DNA of 64,000 nt from Microlunatus capsulatus (GCF_017876495.1 NZ_JAGIOB010000001.1:1612001-1676000); one strand, 5' to 3'. Numbered from the stretch's first letter, positions 18,384-30,359 are shown. The notes: generated from the letters alone by a model not told the origin. A program made the numbers and translations.

Positions 18384-19870
18384 CGGCTGACGCCCCTCTC
18401 GAGTCGGTGCTCCAGGCGTTGCTGGCCGAAGGACAGCACGAGGCAGATCAGCCAGTAGTAGAGCGCGGCCACCCCGTAGAGGGCGAAGAACTGGAAGGTG
18501 GGCGCCGCCGCGACCTGCGCCACCCGGAGCAGCTCGGTGACCAGCACCACGGAGGCGAGCGAGGTGTCCTTGACCAGCGAGATGAGGGTGTTGGACAGCG
18601 GCGGCACGGCGGTCCGCGCCGCCTGCGGCAGGATCACCCGGCGCAGCGTCGTCGTGTAGCCCATGCCGATCGTCGACGCCGCCTCCCACTGGCCGCGCGG
18701 CACCGACAGGATCGCCGAGCGGATCACCTCGGCCGCGTAGCCGCCGACGTTAAGGCTGAAGGCGATGACGGCCGCGGTGAACGGGTTGAAGGTGAGCCCG
18801 AGCCCGGGCAGGCCGTAGAAGATGAGGAACAGCTGCACCAGCAGCGGGGTGCCGCGGATCAGCGAGATGTAGACCCGGGCCACCTGCGCGAGCACCGGCA
18901 CCGACGAGAGCCGCATGAGCGCCACCACCAGCGCGATGGCCAGCCCGACGACGAAGCTGATCACCGTCAGCGGGATGGTGGCCTTGACCGCCGCCAGCGC
19001 CATCGGCCCCGCCGAGGCCTTGACCAGCTCCCAGGTCGTCTGCGTCACCACCGGCTGCTGGCTGGGCTGGGCCGCGTCGGCCGTGCCGGTCGAGACGTCC
19101 TCGCCGAAGTACCTGTCGGAGATCGACGCCAGGGTGCCGTCGGCGCTCAGGTCGGCCAGCGCGCCGTTGACGGCGTCGCGCAGCTCGGTGTCGTCCTGGC
19201 GCATGGCGAGCACCTGCTCGCTGGTGTCCCCGGTCTCGGCGGCCACCTTCACCGCGGTGTCGCCGGTGGTCGTGAAGTACTCCAGCGCGGCCAGGTTGTC
19301 GTTGACGGTGGCGTCCACCCGCTGCTGCTTGACCAGGGTGACCGCCTGGGTGAAGCCCTCGACGGCCTCCACCTCCGCCCCGGCCTCCTCGGCCACGCCG
19401 GCCCAGTTGCTGGTGGAGCTCTGGGCCGTCGTCTTGCCCCGGAGGTCGGCCAGGCCGGTGATCGAGTCGTCGTCGGCGCGGGTGATGATCACGCCCTGGG
19501 AGTAGGTGTAGCCCTGGGACAGCGCGTACTGGGCCTCACGCTCCGGGTTGCGGGTCACCTGGTTGGCCACGACGTCGAAGCGGTCGGAGACCAGGCTGGC
19601 GAACAGCGCGTCGAAGGGCGCCTCGACGAACTCGGGCTCCGCGCCGAGCTTCCCGGCGACGGCGGTGATGACCTCGACGTCGTAGCCGGTCAGCGCGCCC
19701 GTCGTCGGGTCGTGGTAGCTGAACGGGGTGTAGGTGCCCTCGGTGCCGACCCGCAGCACCCCCGAGTCGCGGACCTCGTCCAGCGTGGACCGCGGCGCCC
19801 CGGCCGAGCAGGCCGCGGCCAGCCAGAGCACCGCCAGCAGGGCCACGAGGCGGGCGGTCGTGCGGCGCAT
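18380..19870 (-). CDS. Fused solute-binding lipoprotein and amino acid ABC permease
   Basis: 496 residues in two domains. The N-terminal signal ends in a lipobox (LAAAC, Cys21) and is followed by a periplasmic binding domain type 3 (about 30-255: GVLRVGTEGTYTPFSYHDP, GYDVEVITAVAGKLG). After a linker comes a HisM/GlnP-type permease (about 285-490: ISLIRGTPLLVQLFLIFYGL, GGYAAEVIRSAILSVPRGQW, EAA-loop). It imports a polar amino acid such as cystine, glutamine or arginine; the substrate is unresolved. A lipid anchor plus membrane helices would tether the binding domain twice. ATG with AGGGAG upstream; -10-like TAGGGT further upstream. Confidence 0.9.
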   Translation of the reverse strand: MRRTTARLVALLAVLWLAAACSAGAPRSTLDEVRDSGVLRVGTEGTYTPFSYHDPTTGALTGYDVEVITAVAGKLGAEPEFVEAPFDALFASLVSDRFDVVANQVTRNPEREAQYALSQGYTYSQGVIITRADDDSITGLADLRGKTTAQSSTSNWAGVAEEAGAEVEAVEGFTQAVTLVKQQRVDATVNDNLAALEYFTTTGDTAVKVAAETGDTSEQVLAMRQDDTELRDAVNGALADLSADGTLASISDRYFGEDVSTGTADAAQPSQQPVVTQTTWELVKASAGPMALAAVKATIPLTVISFVVGLAIALVVALMRLSSVPVLAQVARVYISLIRGTPLLVQLFLIFYGLPGLGLTFNPFTAAVIAFSLNVGGYAAEVIRSAILSVPRGQWEAASTIGMGYTTTLRRVILPQAARTAVPPLSNTLISLVKDTSLASVVLVTELLRVAQVAAAPTFQFFALYGVAALYYWLICLVLSFGQQRLEHRLERGVSR

Positions 19871-19925
19871 GGGGCTCCCTGGGTGGTCGGCGTCCCGCTC
19901 ACCCTAGACCGGCCCGCCGACAGCG

Positions 19926-20636
19926 CTAGCCGAGCGTGACGGTGCTCTGCTCCCCCGCCGCCGCGAAGCCGAGCCTGCGGGCCACCCGGCGGGAGGCCGC
20001 GTTGTCGGTGCGGGCCCGCCACTGCGCCACCAGCCCGACGTCCAGGGCGTCGTTGAGGGCCAGCGCGGCCGCGACGGTGCCCCAGCCGCTCCCGCGCAGC
20101 TCCGGGGGCGTCAGCACCCCGAGGTGGCCCAGCAGGCCCTGCCACTCGTCGTAGCCGGCCCCCGACGTCGGCTGGTCGCGGTCGTCGAGGGTGACGAACA
20201 GCCGGCCCATCTCCGCCAGCCCGACCTCGCGGACGTCGTCGGGCGGGCAGGCCCGCTCCAGGGCCGCGGCCGCCGCCGGCGCGTCGTCCACCGGCACGTC
20301 CTCGAGGGCGACCGAGCCGGGCACGGACGGCTCGGCGTAGCGGTCGGTGAAGCCGAGCACCGCGTGCCCGACGAGCCGGGCCGGGTGGCCGGCGCAGGTG
20401 CGCAGCAGGGTGCCGGGGTCGACGAGGGCGGCCGGGTCGGCGTCGGCGGTGCGGTCGTGGAACCAGCCCGGACCGCGCACGACCCAGGTGTCCCAGAGCC
20501 GCACCACCATCGCGTCGTCCGCCGTGTCGGAGCGGACGACGCGGACCGGGTTCGCCGCGGGGTCGAGGGTGTCGTCCGGCAGGCCCAGGAGCCGGGACCA
20601 GGCGAGCCGGACGATGGCCTGGGTGTTCGCTTCCAC
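19926..20636 (-). CDS. GNAT-family N-acetyltransferase
   Basis: 236 residues. C-terminal acetyl-CoA site ELRGSGWGTVAAALALND followed by ARTDNAASRRVARRLGF, typical of FR47/GNAT enzymes; the N-terminal half is divergent. Substrate unknown. GTG 20636 is chosen because TACCAT ends 6 nt upstream (leaderless pattern); a longer frame starting upstream would overlap this box. Lies just upstream of the fused transporter gene on the same strand. Confidence 0.8.
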   Translation of the reverse strand: MEANTQAIVRLAWSRLLGLPDDTLDPAANPVRVVRSDTADDAMVVRLWDTWVVRGPGWFHDRTADADPAALVDPGTLLRTCAGHPARLVGHAVLGFTDRYAEPSVPGSVALEDVPVDDAPAAAAALERACPPDDVREVGLAEMGRLFVTLDDRDQPTSGAGYDEWQGLLGHLGVLTPPELRGSGWGTVAAALALNDALDVGLVAQWRARTDNAASRRVARRLGFAAAGEQSTVTLG

Positions 20637-20688
20637 CCGGCGATGGTAGGCGGACGCGACGGGGGCCACCGGGCCCCGGGGACGACGA

Positions 20689-20716
20689 AGGCCCCGGACC
20701 GTGAGGTCCGGGGCCT
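20689..20716 (-). terminator. Terminator of the rpsL-rpsG-fusA-tuf operon
   Basis: Perfect 12-bp stem (AGGCCCCGGACC and complement) with a 4-nt loop, 36 nt past the tuf stop. The rplL terminator is built similarly and shares the flanking GACGACGAA. Confidence 0.9.
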
Positions 20717-20752
20717 GCGTGCGGTTGGTCAGCGGTCAGCTGACCGGGTGGG

Positions 20753-21946
<1,194 letters not shown>

Positions 21947-22082
21947 TGGGGCTCCTTCTGGATTCCTCGCCTCGCGCTCGCGGGGCGACTACGGATTGCT
22001 GGTCTGTGCTGACCGGGTTGTGCCGGTCAATTCTGGGGCCGGGGGCAGGCTCAGTCAAAACGGGGGTCTCGACCGGGCCCGT

Positions 22083-22131
22083 CCGGACCGGGGTACCAGG
22101 GGGACGAGCCCCCCGGTCAGCCCCGGACCGG
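22083..22131 (-). other. Hairpin in the fusA-tuf gap
   Basis: The 193-nt gap between fusA and tuf holds an inner stem (ACC/GGT plus GGGGG/CCCCC) nested in an outer 11-bp stem with one mismatch (CCGGACCGGGG against CCCCGGACCGG). It lies 9 nt after the fusA stop and may act as a partial terminator or processing site separating tuf expression from the rest. Confidence 0.45.
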
Positions 22132-22139
22132 AACGACGA

Positions 22140-24242
<2,103 letters not shown>

Positions 24243-24288
24243 CGCGGCGTCTTCAACCTCTCGTTCGGGAGTGGTCCGACCTGTCCGT

Positions 24289-24315
24289 GCCGGGCGGGGT
24301 GGTGACCCCGCCGGC
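24289..24315 (-). other. Hairpin in the rpsG-fusA gap
   Basis: Stem GCCGG-CGGGGT / ACCCCG-CCGGC (11 bp, one bulged G) with a GGTG loop in the 102-nt gap between rpsG and fusA. In E. coli the S7 translational control site is between rpsL and rpsG; here those two genes overlap, so a control element, if any, would have to be elsewhere, possibly here. Confidence 0.4.
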
Positions 24316-24344
24316 GGAGAGACCGGGTAGTGGTGCTGGGTGGG

Positions 24345-24815
24345 TTACCAGCGGTAGTGGGCGAAGGCCTTGTTGGCCTCAGCCATCTTGTGCGTGTCCT
24401 CGCGGCGCTTCACGGCGGCACCGAGGCCGTTGGAGGCGTCGAGGATCTCGTTCATGAGGCGCTCGGACATCGTCTTCTCGCGGCGGGCGCGGGCGAAGCT
24501 GACCAGCCAGCGCATCGCGAGGGTCGTCGCGCGGTTCGGCTTGACCTCGATCGGCACCTGGTAGGTCGCACCGCCGACGCGGCGGCTCTTGACCTCCAGC
24601 GCCGGGCGGACGTTGTCCAGCGCGCGCTTCAGGGTCTGGACGGGGTCCACACCGGTCTTGGTGCGGGTGCCGTCGAGCGCGGTGTAGACGATGCCCTGGG
24701 CGATCGTCTTCTTGCCGTCGACGAGGATCTTGCTCACCAGCTGGGTGACCAGCGGGGAGCCGTAGACCGGGTCGACCGGGAGCGGACGCTTCGGGGCGGG
24801 GCCCTTGCGAGGCAT
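24345..24815 (-). CDS. rpsG: 30S ribosomal protein S7
   Basis: 156 residues: [20 protein letters not shown] start, [20 protein letters not shown] in the core, AFAHYRW end. Head-assembly protein. ATG overlaps the rpsL stop (TAATG). Confidence 0.99.
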   Translation of the reverse strand: MPRKGPAPKRPLPVDPVYGSPLVTQLVSKILVDGKKTIAQGIVYTALDGTRTKTGVDPVQTLKRALDNVRPALEVKSRRVGGATYQVPIEVKPNRATTLAMRWLVSFARARREKTMSERLMNEILDASNGLGAAVKRREDTHKMAEANKAFAHYRW

Positions 24816-25186
24816 TACTTCTCCTTCTTCGCGCCGTAGCGGCTGCGAGCCTGCTTGCGGTTCTTCACGCCCTGCGTGTCGAGCGAGCCGCGGATGATCT
24901 TGTAGCGGACGCCGGGCAGGTCCTTCACGCGACCGCCGCGGACGAGCACCATCGAGTGCTCCTGCAGGTTGTGGCCGACGCCGGGGATGTAGGCCGTGAC
25001 CTCGACCCCGGAGGAGAGGCGGACACGCGCCACCTTGCGCAGAGCGGAGTTCGGCTTCTTGGGGGTGGTGGTGTACACGCGGGTGCACACACCGCGACGC
25101 TGGGGCGAACCCTTGAGCGCCGGCGTCTTGTTCTTGCTCACCTTGTCCGCCCGGCCCTTGCGGACCAACTGCTGAATTGTGGGCAC
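24815..25186 (-). CDS. rpsL: 30S ribosomal protein S12
   Basis: 123 residues. Decoding-centre protein; the streptomycin-determining lysines K43 ([13 protein letters not shown]) and K88 ([12 protein letters not shown]) are both wild type, so a streptomycin-sensitive form is expected. First gene of the str operon, with a leader of about 170 nt that contains a hairpin (GCGGG..CCCAGCG/CGCTGGG..CCCGC near 25260-25290). Confidence 0.99.
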   Translation of the reverse strand: MPTIQQLVRKGRADKVSKNKTPALKGSPQRRGVCTRVYTTTPKKPNSALRKVARVRLSSGVEVTAYIPGVGHNLQEHSMVLVRGGRVKDLPGVRYKIIRGSLDTQGVKNRKQARSRYGAKKEK

Positions 25187-25363
25187 TGCGTCCTATCTCT
25201 TTCTCTTGGGCTGCGCGGAGCGCGGCACTGACTCACTGCCATGGCTGGAACTGCGGGGAGCGGGTTCCCAGCGACGCTGGGGAGCCCGCCGTGCGCGCTC
25301 GGCCACGTCGCAAGACACTCGGGGCACGCACGAGAGGTCGGGCAAGCCCGAACACAAGGATCT

Positions 25364-25392
25364 AGGCTACCCGGCGCACTCCGAGCGGTCAA
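25364..25392 (-). promoter_or_regulatory. Promoter of the str operon (rpsL)
   Basis: Minus strand: TTGACC, 17-nt spacer, TAGCCT. Strong vegetative-type match. Bases 25187-25363 are the rpsL leader and encode no recognisable gene. Confidence 0.8.
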
Positions 25393-25417
25393 AAGAACCT
25401 GACCCTGCACCGGTCGC

Positions 25418-25434
25418 CTCCGCCCACGGCGGAG
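25418..25434 (-). terminator. Small hairpin after the MOSC gene
   Basis: 7-bp stem CTCCGCC/GGCGGAG with a 3-nt loop, between the MOSC stop and the rpsL promoter. Possible weak terminator. Confidence 0.4.
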
Positions 25435-25498
25435 CCACGCCGGGGTGCACGAGGTGCAACCGGGGCGGGGGTCGCGGTATTCCGGGCCGTCGGCGGGC

Positions 25499-26167
25499 TC
25501 AGTCGAGGACGACGAGGCGGCGCTCGCGGGCCGCCTCGGCGATCTCGGGCTCGAGGTCGTCGCCGGCGGCGAGCAGCTGCGGGAGCAGGTCGCGCTCGGT
25601 GGTGGTGGCCCGGAACACGAGGGCGGCGGTGACGTCGTGCTCGGGCCGGTGCACCACCGTGACCTCGTCGCCCGCGCGGACGGCGCCGGGCACCACGACG
25701 CTGAGGTAGGTGCCCGGGCGGCCGGCGGCGACGAAGGTCTTGGCCCACGCCCGCTCCCCCATCCAGCCGCGGAAGGTCGCGCAGGGGATGCGGGGCGAGG
25801 TGACCTGCAGCCGGAGGGTGTCGCCCATCTGCCAGACCTCGCCGACGCGGGCCTCGTTGACGTCCATCCCGGTGGTGGTGAGGTTCTCCCCGAAGAAGCC
25901 GTTCGGGAGCTCGCGGCCCAGCCGCTCGGCCCAGGCGTCGAGGTCCTCGCGCTGGAAGGCGTAGACGGCCTGCAGGTCCCCGCCGTGGTGCTGCGTGTCG
26001 CCCACGAAGTCCCCGACCAGGCCGCTGCCCAGGCCGCCCCGCTTGGGCCCGGGCGCGCGCACCTCGACGGGGCCGTCGACGGGCCGCTTGCCGATCCCCG
26101 TCGACTTCGCGGACTTGTACGGGTTCGGCTCGGCGCGGCCGACGTTGACGGAGAGGATCTGACCCAC
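25499..26167 (-). CDS. MOSC domain protein (YiiM-like)
   Basis: 222 residues. MOSC domains bind or transfer sulfur through a conserved Cys and are linked to molybdenum cofactor; here the Cys is C129 in SPRIPCATFRGW. GFFGENLTTTGMD and VGEVWQMGDTLRLQVTSPR are family hallmarks. The gene ends the molybdate transport block on the same strand, which supports a molybdenum-enzyme role such as detoxification of N-hydroxylated compounds in YiiM relatives. GTG 26167 chosen: TACCCT ends 6 nt upstream. Confidence 0.88.
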   Translation of the reverse strand: MGQILSVNVGRAEPNPYKSAKSTGIGKRPVDGPVEVRAPGPKRGGLGSGLVGDFVGDTQHHGGDLQAVYAFQREDLDAWAERLGRELPNGFFGENLTTTGMDVNEARVGEVWQMGDTLRLQVTSPRIPCATFRGWMGERAWAKTFVAAGRPGTYLSVVVPGAVRAGDEVTVVHRPEHDVTAALVFRATTTERDLLPQLLAAGDDLEPEIAEAARERRLVVLD

Positions 26168-26222
26168 CGGCCCAGGGTAGGCGACCGGGCCCGTCCGGCC
26201 CTCCGGGTTTCCGGCGCCGGCC

Positions 26223-26648
26223 TCAGTGCCCGGTGAGGCGGCGGTAGCGGCCGTCGAGCAGCGGTCGCCGGCCGTCGGCGGCCTCCCGGGTGACCGCCAG
26301 CTCCAGGGCGTCGCCGTCGCCGGTGACCCGGAGCCGGCGGCCGTCACCGGTCAGCACCAGGCCGGCGGCGTCGAGGCTCCCGGCCAGGACGGCCGGCGGG
26401 CCGCCCGCGGAGTCGAAGAGCCAGCCGGTGACCGCGTCGTGGGCGCCGGCCCGCAGGACGCCGTGCGCGGTGAGCTCGGCGCCGTCGGCCCGCACGCTGC
26501 GGTAGTCCGCGACCACGGCGGTGCCCCCGACGTCGAGGTGCAGCACCAGCGAGGCGCGGGCCGTCGTCGTCGACCCGTCCGCAGCGGTCAGCCGCTCCAG
26601 GCCCGTCCAGGTGCCCAGCAGCGGCAGGGAGGAGGCGGCCAGGTCCAC
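26223..26648 (-). CDS. Hypothetical protein, possible DUF1579/calycin-like barrel
   Basis: 141 residues, no signal peptide. Alternating strands such as LLGTWTGLERL at the start, SLVLHLDVGGTAVVADYRS and AVLAGSLDAAGLVLTGDGRR suggest a small beta-barrel like DUF1579 or lipocalin relatives. No catalytic motif is evident. Located between modC and the MOSC gene in the same direction; GTG start with TAGCGT 6 nt upstream indicates its own leaderless promoter, so it need not depend on the mod operon. Confidence 0.65.
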   Translation of the reverse strand: MDLAASSLPLLGTWTGLERLTAADGSTTTARASLVLHLDVGGTAVVADYRSVRADGAELTAHGVLRAGAHDAVTGWLFDSAGGPPAVLAGSLDAAGLVLTGDGRRLRVTGDGDALELAVTREAADGRRPLLDGRYRRLTGH

Positions 26649-26657
26649 GGGGCCACG

Positions 26658-27743
26658 CTACGGGCCGGCCGCGGGGCCGTCGGGGTAGACGGTCACGTCG
26701 GACGCCTTGACCGCCGCCCAGACCGGCGACCCGGGCCGCAGGTCCAGCTCGGCCACCGCGGCCGGGGTGACCTCGGCGAGGATGCTGCTCCCCGCGTCCG
26801 GGGCCCCGGCCACCTCGACGCGGACGCCGGCGCCGTGCGGCTCGAGACCGGTCACCCGGCCCGCCCACAGGTTGCGGGGCGAGCCCTCGGGCCGCGCGGT
26901 GAACAGCGCGACGGCGGCCGGGCGGAAGGCGGCGCGGACCGGGCCGCCGACGACGTCGGGGCCGTGCACCCGTCCCCCGCCGGGCAGCCGGACGACGCCG
27001 TCGACGCCGTCGCCCCCCAGCAGGTTGAGCCCGACCAGCCGGGCGACGTAGTCGGTGCGCGGGCGCGCGGCCACGGCGGCCGGGGTGCCGGTCTGCACCA
27101 CCCGGCCGTCCTCGACGACCACCAGCCGGTCGGCCAGCACGGCCGCGTCGACGGGGTCGTGGGTGACGACGACGGCCGCACCGCCGAACGCCTGCAGGTG
27201 CCGGCGCAGCTCGCCGCGGACGAGCAGCCGGGTGCGTACGTCGAGGGCCGCCAGCGGCTCGTCCAGGAGCAGCAGACCGGGCCCGGGGGCCAGCGCCCGG
27301 GCCAGCGCGACGCGCTGCGCCTGCCCGCCGGACAGGGTGCGGGGCCGGGCCGCGGCCAGCGCGGCCAGCCCCACCCGCTCGAGCCAGCCGGCGGCGACCG
27401 CGCGCGCCTCCGCGCGGGGACGGCCGCGGGCCGTCAGCCCGAAGGCGACGTTGTCGAGCACCGACAGGTGCGGGAAGAGCAGGTAGTCCTGGAAGACGAC
27501 GCCGACGCCCCGCTCGTGGGCCGGCCGGTGCAGCCGGGTGGCGGCGTCGGCCAGCACACGGCCGTCGAGCTCCACCCGGCCCTCGTCCAGGGCCAGCAGG
27601 CCGGCCAGGGCGCGCAGGGCCGTCGACTTCCCGGCCCCGTTCGGCCCCACCAGGGCCACCACCTCCCCGGGGGCGGCGGCGAGGTCCACGTCGAGGCGGA
27701 AGCCCGGGCGCTCGACGACGAGCCGGGCCGCCAGCCCGCTCAC
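26658..27743 (-). CDS. modC: Molybdate ABC transporter ATP-binding protein
   Basis: 361 residues. Walker A GPNGAGKST near residues 34-42, signature TLSGGQAQRVALARAL, Walker B LLLLDEPLAALD, H-loop VTHDPVDA, then a C-terminal TOBE/Mop domain (from about 290, NLWAGRVTGLEPHGAGVRVEV) that binds molybdate. GTG overlaps the modB stop by 4 nt (GTGA). Confidence 0.92.
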   Translation of the reverse strand: MSGLAARLVVERPGFRLDVDLAAAPGEVVALVGPNGAGKSTALRALAGLLALDEGRVELDGRVLADAATRLHRPAHERGVGVVFQDYLLFPHLSVLDNVAFGLTARGRPRAEARAVAAGWLERVGLAALAAARPRTLSGGQAQRVALARALAPGPGLLLLDEPLAALDVRTRLLVRGELRRHLQAFGGAAVVVTHDPVDAAVLADRLVVVEDGRVVQTGTPAAVAARPRTDYVARLVGLNLLGGDGVDGVVRLPGGGRVHGPDVVGGPVRAAFRPAAVALFTARPEGSPRNLWAGRVTGLEPHGAGVRVEVAGAPDAGSSILAEVTPAAVAELDLRPGSPVWAAVKASDVTVYPDGPAAGP

Positions 27744-28558
27744 CACCGGGCGGTCCAGCGGTCGCGGAGCAGCGCCAGCACGGCGACCGAGACCGCCAGC
27801 AGCAGCACCGAGAGCAGCAGCGCCGCGCCCGGGTCGGTCTCCAGCGCGAGGTAGACCTCGAGCGGCATGGTGCGGGTGGTGCCGGGGAAGCTGCCGGCGA
27901 AGGTGATGGTGGCGCCGAACTCCCCCAGCGCCCGCGCCCAGGCCAGCACGGCCCCGGCCGCGATCCCCGGCCCCACCAGGGGCAGGGTGACGCGGCGGAA
28001 GACCGTCACGGGCCGGGCGCCCAGCGTGGCGGCGGCCTCCTCGTAGCGCCGGTCGGCGCCGCGCAGCGCCCCCTCGACGGCCAGCACCAGGTAGGGCAGG
28101 GCCACGAAGACCTGGGCCAGCACCACCGCGTAGGGGGTGAAGGGGAACGCGAAGCCGGTGAGAGCGTGCAGCGGCCGGCCGACCAGACCGGACCGGCCCA
28201 GCACGGTGAAGAGCGCGACCCCGCCGACGACGGGCGGGAGCACCAGCGGCACGGTGACCAGCGCCCGGAGCACCGGCCCGCCGCGCAGCCCGGGCCGTGC
28301 GAGCAGCCAGGCGAGCGGGACCCCCAGGACGAGCGCCAGGGCGGTCGAGGCGGTGGCGGTGACCAGGGAGAGCCGGAGGGCCTGCAGGGCCCCGCCGGAC
28401 GTCAGCAGGGAGCCAGCCTGGCCCCATGGGGCGCGCAGGACCAGGCCGACGAGCGGGCCGAGCAGGAAGAGCAGGGCCACGGCAGCGGGCAGCCCGAGCA
28501 CCCACGGCACCCGGCCCCGGACGTCGGCGGTCCGGGGCGTTCCGCCGGTCCGGGTCAC
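27740..28558 (-). CDS. modB: Molybdate ABC transporter permease
   Basis: 272 residues with about six membrane segments; PLVLPPVVGGVALFTVLG and EEAAATLGARPVTVFRRVTL (EAA loop) plus GEFGATITFAGSFPG are typical ModB. GTG overlaps the modA stop by 4 nt. Confidence 0.93.
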   Translation of the reverse strand: MTRTGGTPRTADVRGRVPWVLGLPAAVALLFLLGPLVGLVLRAPWGQAGSLLTSGGALQALRLSLVTATASTALALVLGVPLAWLLARPGLRGGPVLRALVTVPLVLPPVVGGVALFTVLGRSGLVGRPLHALTGFAFPFTPYAVVLAQVFVALPYLVLAVEGALRGADRRYEEAAATLGARPVTVFRRVTLPLVGPGIAAGAVLAWARALGEFGATITFAGSFPGTTRTMPLEVYLALETDPGAALLLSVLLLAVSVAVLALLRDRWTARW

Positions 28559-29328
28559 GGCGGGCCGAAGCCGGCGCCGGCCAGCACCTGCTGACCGGGG
28601 GCCGACCGCACCAGGTCGACGAAGGCGCGGGCCGTGACCGGGTTGCGGCTGGCGGTCAGCACGGCGACGGGGTAGCGGTTGGGCGCGTCGGCGGCCTCCG
28701 GCACGGGGATCCCCTCGACGCCGTCGCCCGCGGCGCGGACGTCGGTGGTGTAGACCAGGCCGGCGTCGACCTCGTCGGCCGTCACCTTCTGCAGGACGGC
28801 CTTGACGTCGGACTCCAGGGTGTCGGGCGCCGCCGTCACCCCGGCCGCGCGCAGCACCTGCTCCGCGCCCGCACCGCAGGGCACCTGGGGGGCGCAGAGG
28901 GCGACCCGCAGGTCCGGGTCCGCGAGGTCCGCGAGGCCGCGCACCCCGCCGGGGTTGCCGGGCGGGACGGCGATCTCGAGGGTGTTGGTGGCGACGTCGA
29001 CCGGGTCGGCGGCGGCCCCCGCGTCGGTGACGGTGGCCATGGTGGCGGTGCTCGCGGCGGCGAGGACGTCGGCGGGCGCACCCTGCACCGCTTGCGCGGC
29101 GAGCGTCGCGCTGGAGCCGAAGGAGAAGGTGACGGTGGTCCCCGGGTGGGCGGCCTCGAACTGCTCGCCGAGGGTGGTGAAGGCCTCGGTGAGCGAGGCG
29201 GCGGCGAGGACGGTGACGGTCCCGGACGGCGCCTCGCCGGCGGCCGGCGCCGGGGCGTCCGGGGCGCAGGCGGTGAGCGGCAGGGTCAGGGCGAGGGCCA
29301 GCAGGGCCGCGCGGCGCTGGGGGCTCAC
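28555..29328 (-). CDS. modA: Molybdate-binding lipoprotein
   Basis: 257 residues. Signal with lipobox LTAC (Cys21). VTVLAAASLTEAFTTLGEQF and FSFGSSATLAAQAVQGAPAD supply the oxyanion-binding Ser/Ala residues of ModA; the C-terminal half has LESDVKAVLQKVTADEVDAG. GTG overlaps the stop of the upstream HTH-Mop gene by 4 nt, so regulator and transporter are one operon. Confidence 0.94.
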   Translation of the reverse strand: MSPQRRAALLALALTLPLTACAPDAPAPAAGEAPSGTVTVLAAASLTEAFTTLGEQFEAAHPGTTVTFSFGSSATLAAQAVQGAPADVLAAASTATMATVTDAGAAADPVDVATNTLEIAVPPGNPGGVRGLADLADPDLRVALCAPQVPCGAGAEQVLRAAGVTAAPDTLESDVKAVLQKVTADEVDAGLVYTTDVRAAGDGVEGIPVPEAADAPNRYPVAVLTASRNPVTARAFVDLVRSAPGQQVLAGAGFGPP

Positions 29329-29723
29329 GGGCGCTCCGGGACCTCGACGACGACGTGCGTGGACTTGACCGAGGCCACCGCCAGCACGCCCGGTTCCAGC
29401 CCCAGCTCGGTGGCGGCCTCGGCCGACATCAGCGAGACGACCCGGAACGGGCCGCACTGCAGGTCGACCTGGGCCATCACGGTGTCCTTCACCACCCGGG
29501 TGACCAGCCCGGTGAGCCGGTTGCGGGCACTCGCCGCGACGGGGCTGCCCAGCTCGGGTGCGGTGGCCACCTGCTGGGCGAGGGCGGCGAGGTCGCGGCC
29601 CTCCACCTGGACCGGCCCGGGCCCCTCGACCGCCCGCAGCCGCCCGGACTCCACCCACCGCCGGACGGTGTCGTCGGAGACGCCGAGGAGGGCGGCGGCG
29701 TGGGCGATGCGGTAGCGGGGCAC
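29325..29723 (-). CDS. HTH-Mop (TOBE) molybdate-responsive regulator
   Basis: 132 residues. An excisionase/MerR-type helix-turn-helix (YRIAHAAALLGVSDDTVRRW, residues 4-23) is joined to a Mop/TOBE domain (about 62-130, RNRLTGLVTRVVKDTVMAQV; VKSTHVVVEV at the end). This combination substitutes for ModE in actinobacteria; it probably controls the operon it heads. GTG 29723 is chosen because TACGCT ends 6 nt upstream. Short palindromes (CGCACCTGCG, CTGCAG) just upstream could be its operator. Confidence 0.85.
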   Translation of the reverse strand: MPRYRIAHAAALLGVSDDTVRRWVESGRLRAVEGPGPVQVEGRDLAALAQQVATAPELGSPVAASARNRLTGLVTRVVKDTVMAQVDLQCGPFRVVSLMSAEAATELGLEPGVLAVASVKSTHVVVEVPERP

Positions 29724-29822
29724 GGGGGCAGCGTAGTACCGCAGGTGCGGTCCTGCAGGCCGTAGATCACCGCAGCTGCGTAATCCTGGGCATCCGGCGC
29801 CCCGCCCGTGCAGGATGGTCCC

Positions 29823-30359
29823 GTGAGCGCGGAGCAGGGCAGGGTCATCGTCATCACCGGGGCGATGGCGGCCGGCAAGTCGACGGTGGCCGAGCTGCTG
29901 GCCCGCCGGCTGCCGCGCTCGGTGCACATCCGGGGCGACGTCTTCCGCAAGATGGTCGTCAACGGACGGGCCGACATGACGCCCCAGGCCGACCCGGAGG
30001 CCACCGCCCAGCTGCAGCTGCGCTACGAGCTGGCCGCCCGGACCGCCGACCGGTACGCCGCCGCCGGCTTCGACGCCGTGGTCCAGGACGTCATCATCGG
30101 CACCGAGCTCGAGCACTTCGTCGAGCGCATCACCACGCCCCGGCGCCACCTCGTCGTGCTCTCGCCCAGCGTGTCCGCCCTGGAGTGGCGGGAGGAGCAG
30201 CGGGCGAAGTCGGGCTACGTGCACTTCTCCCCCGGCGCCCTCGACGAGGTGCTCCGCCGCGAGACCGCGCAGATCGGCTACTGGCTGGACTCCAGCGCGC
30301 AGACCCCCGACGAGACCGTCGAGGACATCCTCACCCACCTGGACCGCGCGGCCGTCTGA
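29823..30359 (+). CDS. P-loop kinase/phosphotransferase (chloramphenicol phosphotransferase-like)
   Basis: 178 residues. Walker A GAMAAGKST near residue 15, then HIRGDVFRKMVVNGRADMT and a long helical region. It resembles AAA_33/zeta-toxin-like small-molecule kinases; the phosphate acceptor is unknown. GTG 29823 chosen because CAGGAT ends 6 nt upstream with no ribosome binding site. Divergent from the mod operon with a 99-nt gap. Confidence 0.72.
   Translation: MSAEQGRVIVITGAMAAGKSTVAELLARRLPRSVHIRGDVFRKMVVNGRADMTPQADPEATAQLQLRYELAARTADRYAAAGFDAVVQDVIIGTELEHFVERITTPRRHLVVLSPSVSALEWREEQRAKSGYVHFSPGALDEVLRRETAQIGYWLDSSAQTPDETVEDILTHLDRAAV

Noticed and set aside
15450-18458. A 1002-codon plus-strand frame overlapping treY and the ABC transporter.
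   Set aside because: Arg/Ala/Pro/Gly-rich frame-shift shadow of treY that runs into the antisense of the ATPase; no domain, and treY has all family motifs.
24243-24344. A small gene between fusA and rpsG.
   Set aside because: No frame with plausible start, ribosome binding site and coding bias; the gap is better explained by a hairpin.
29823-30359. A zeta-type toxin of a toxin-antitoxin pair.
   Set aside because: Only the P-loop and general fold are shared; there is no small antitoxin gene beside it.
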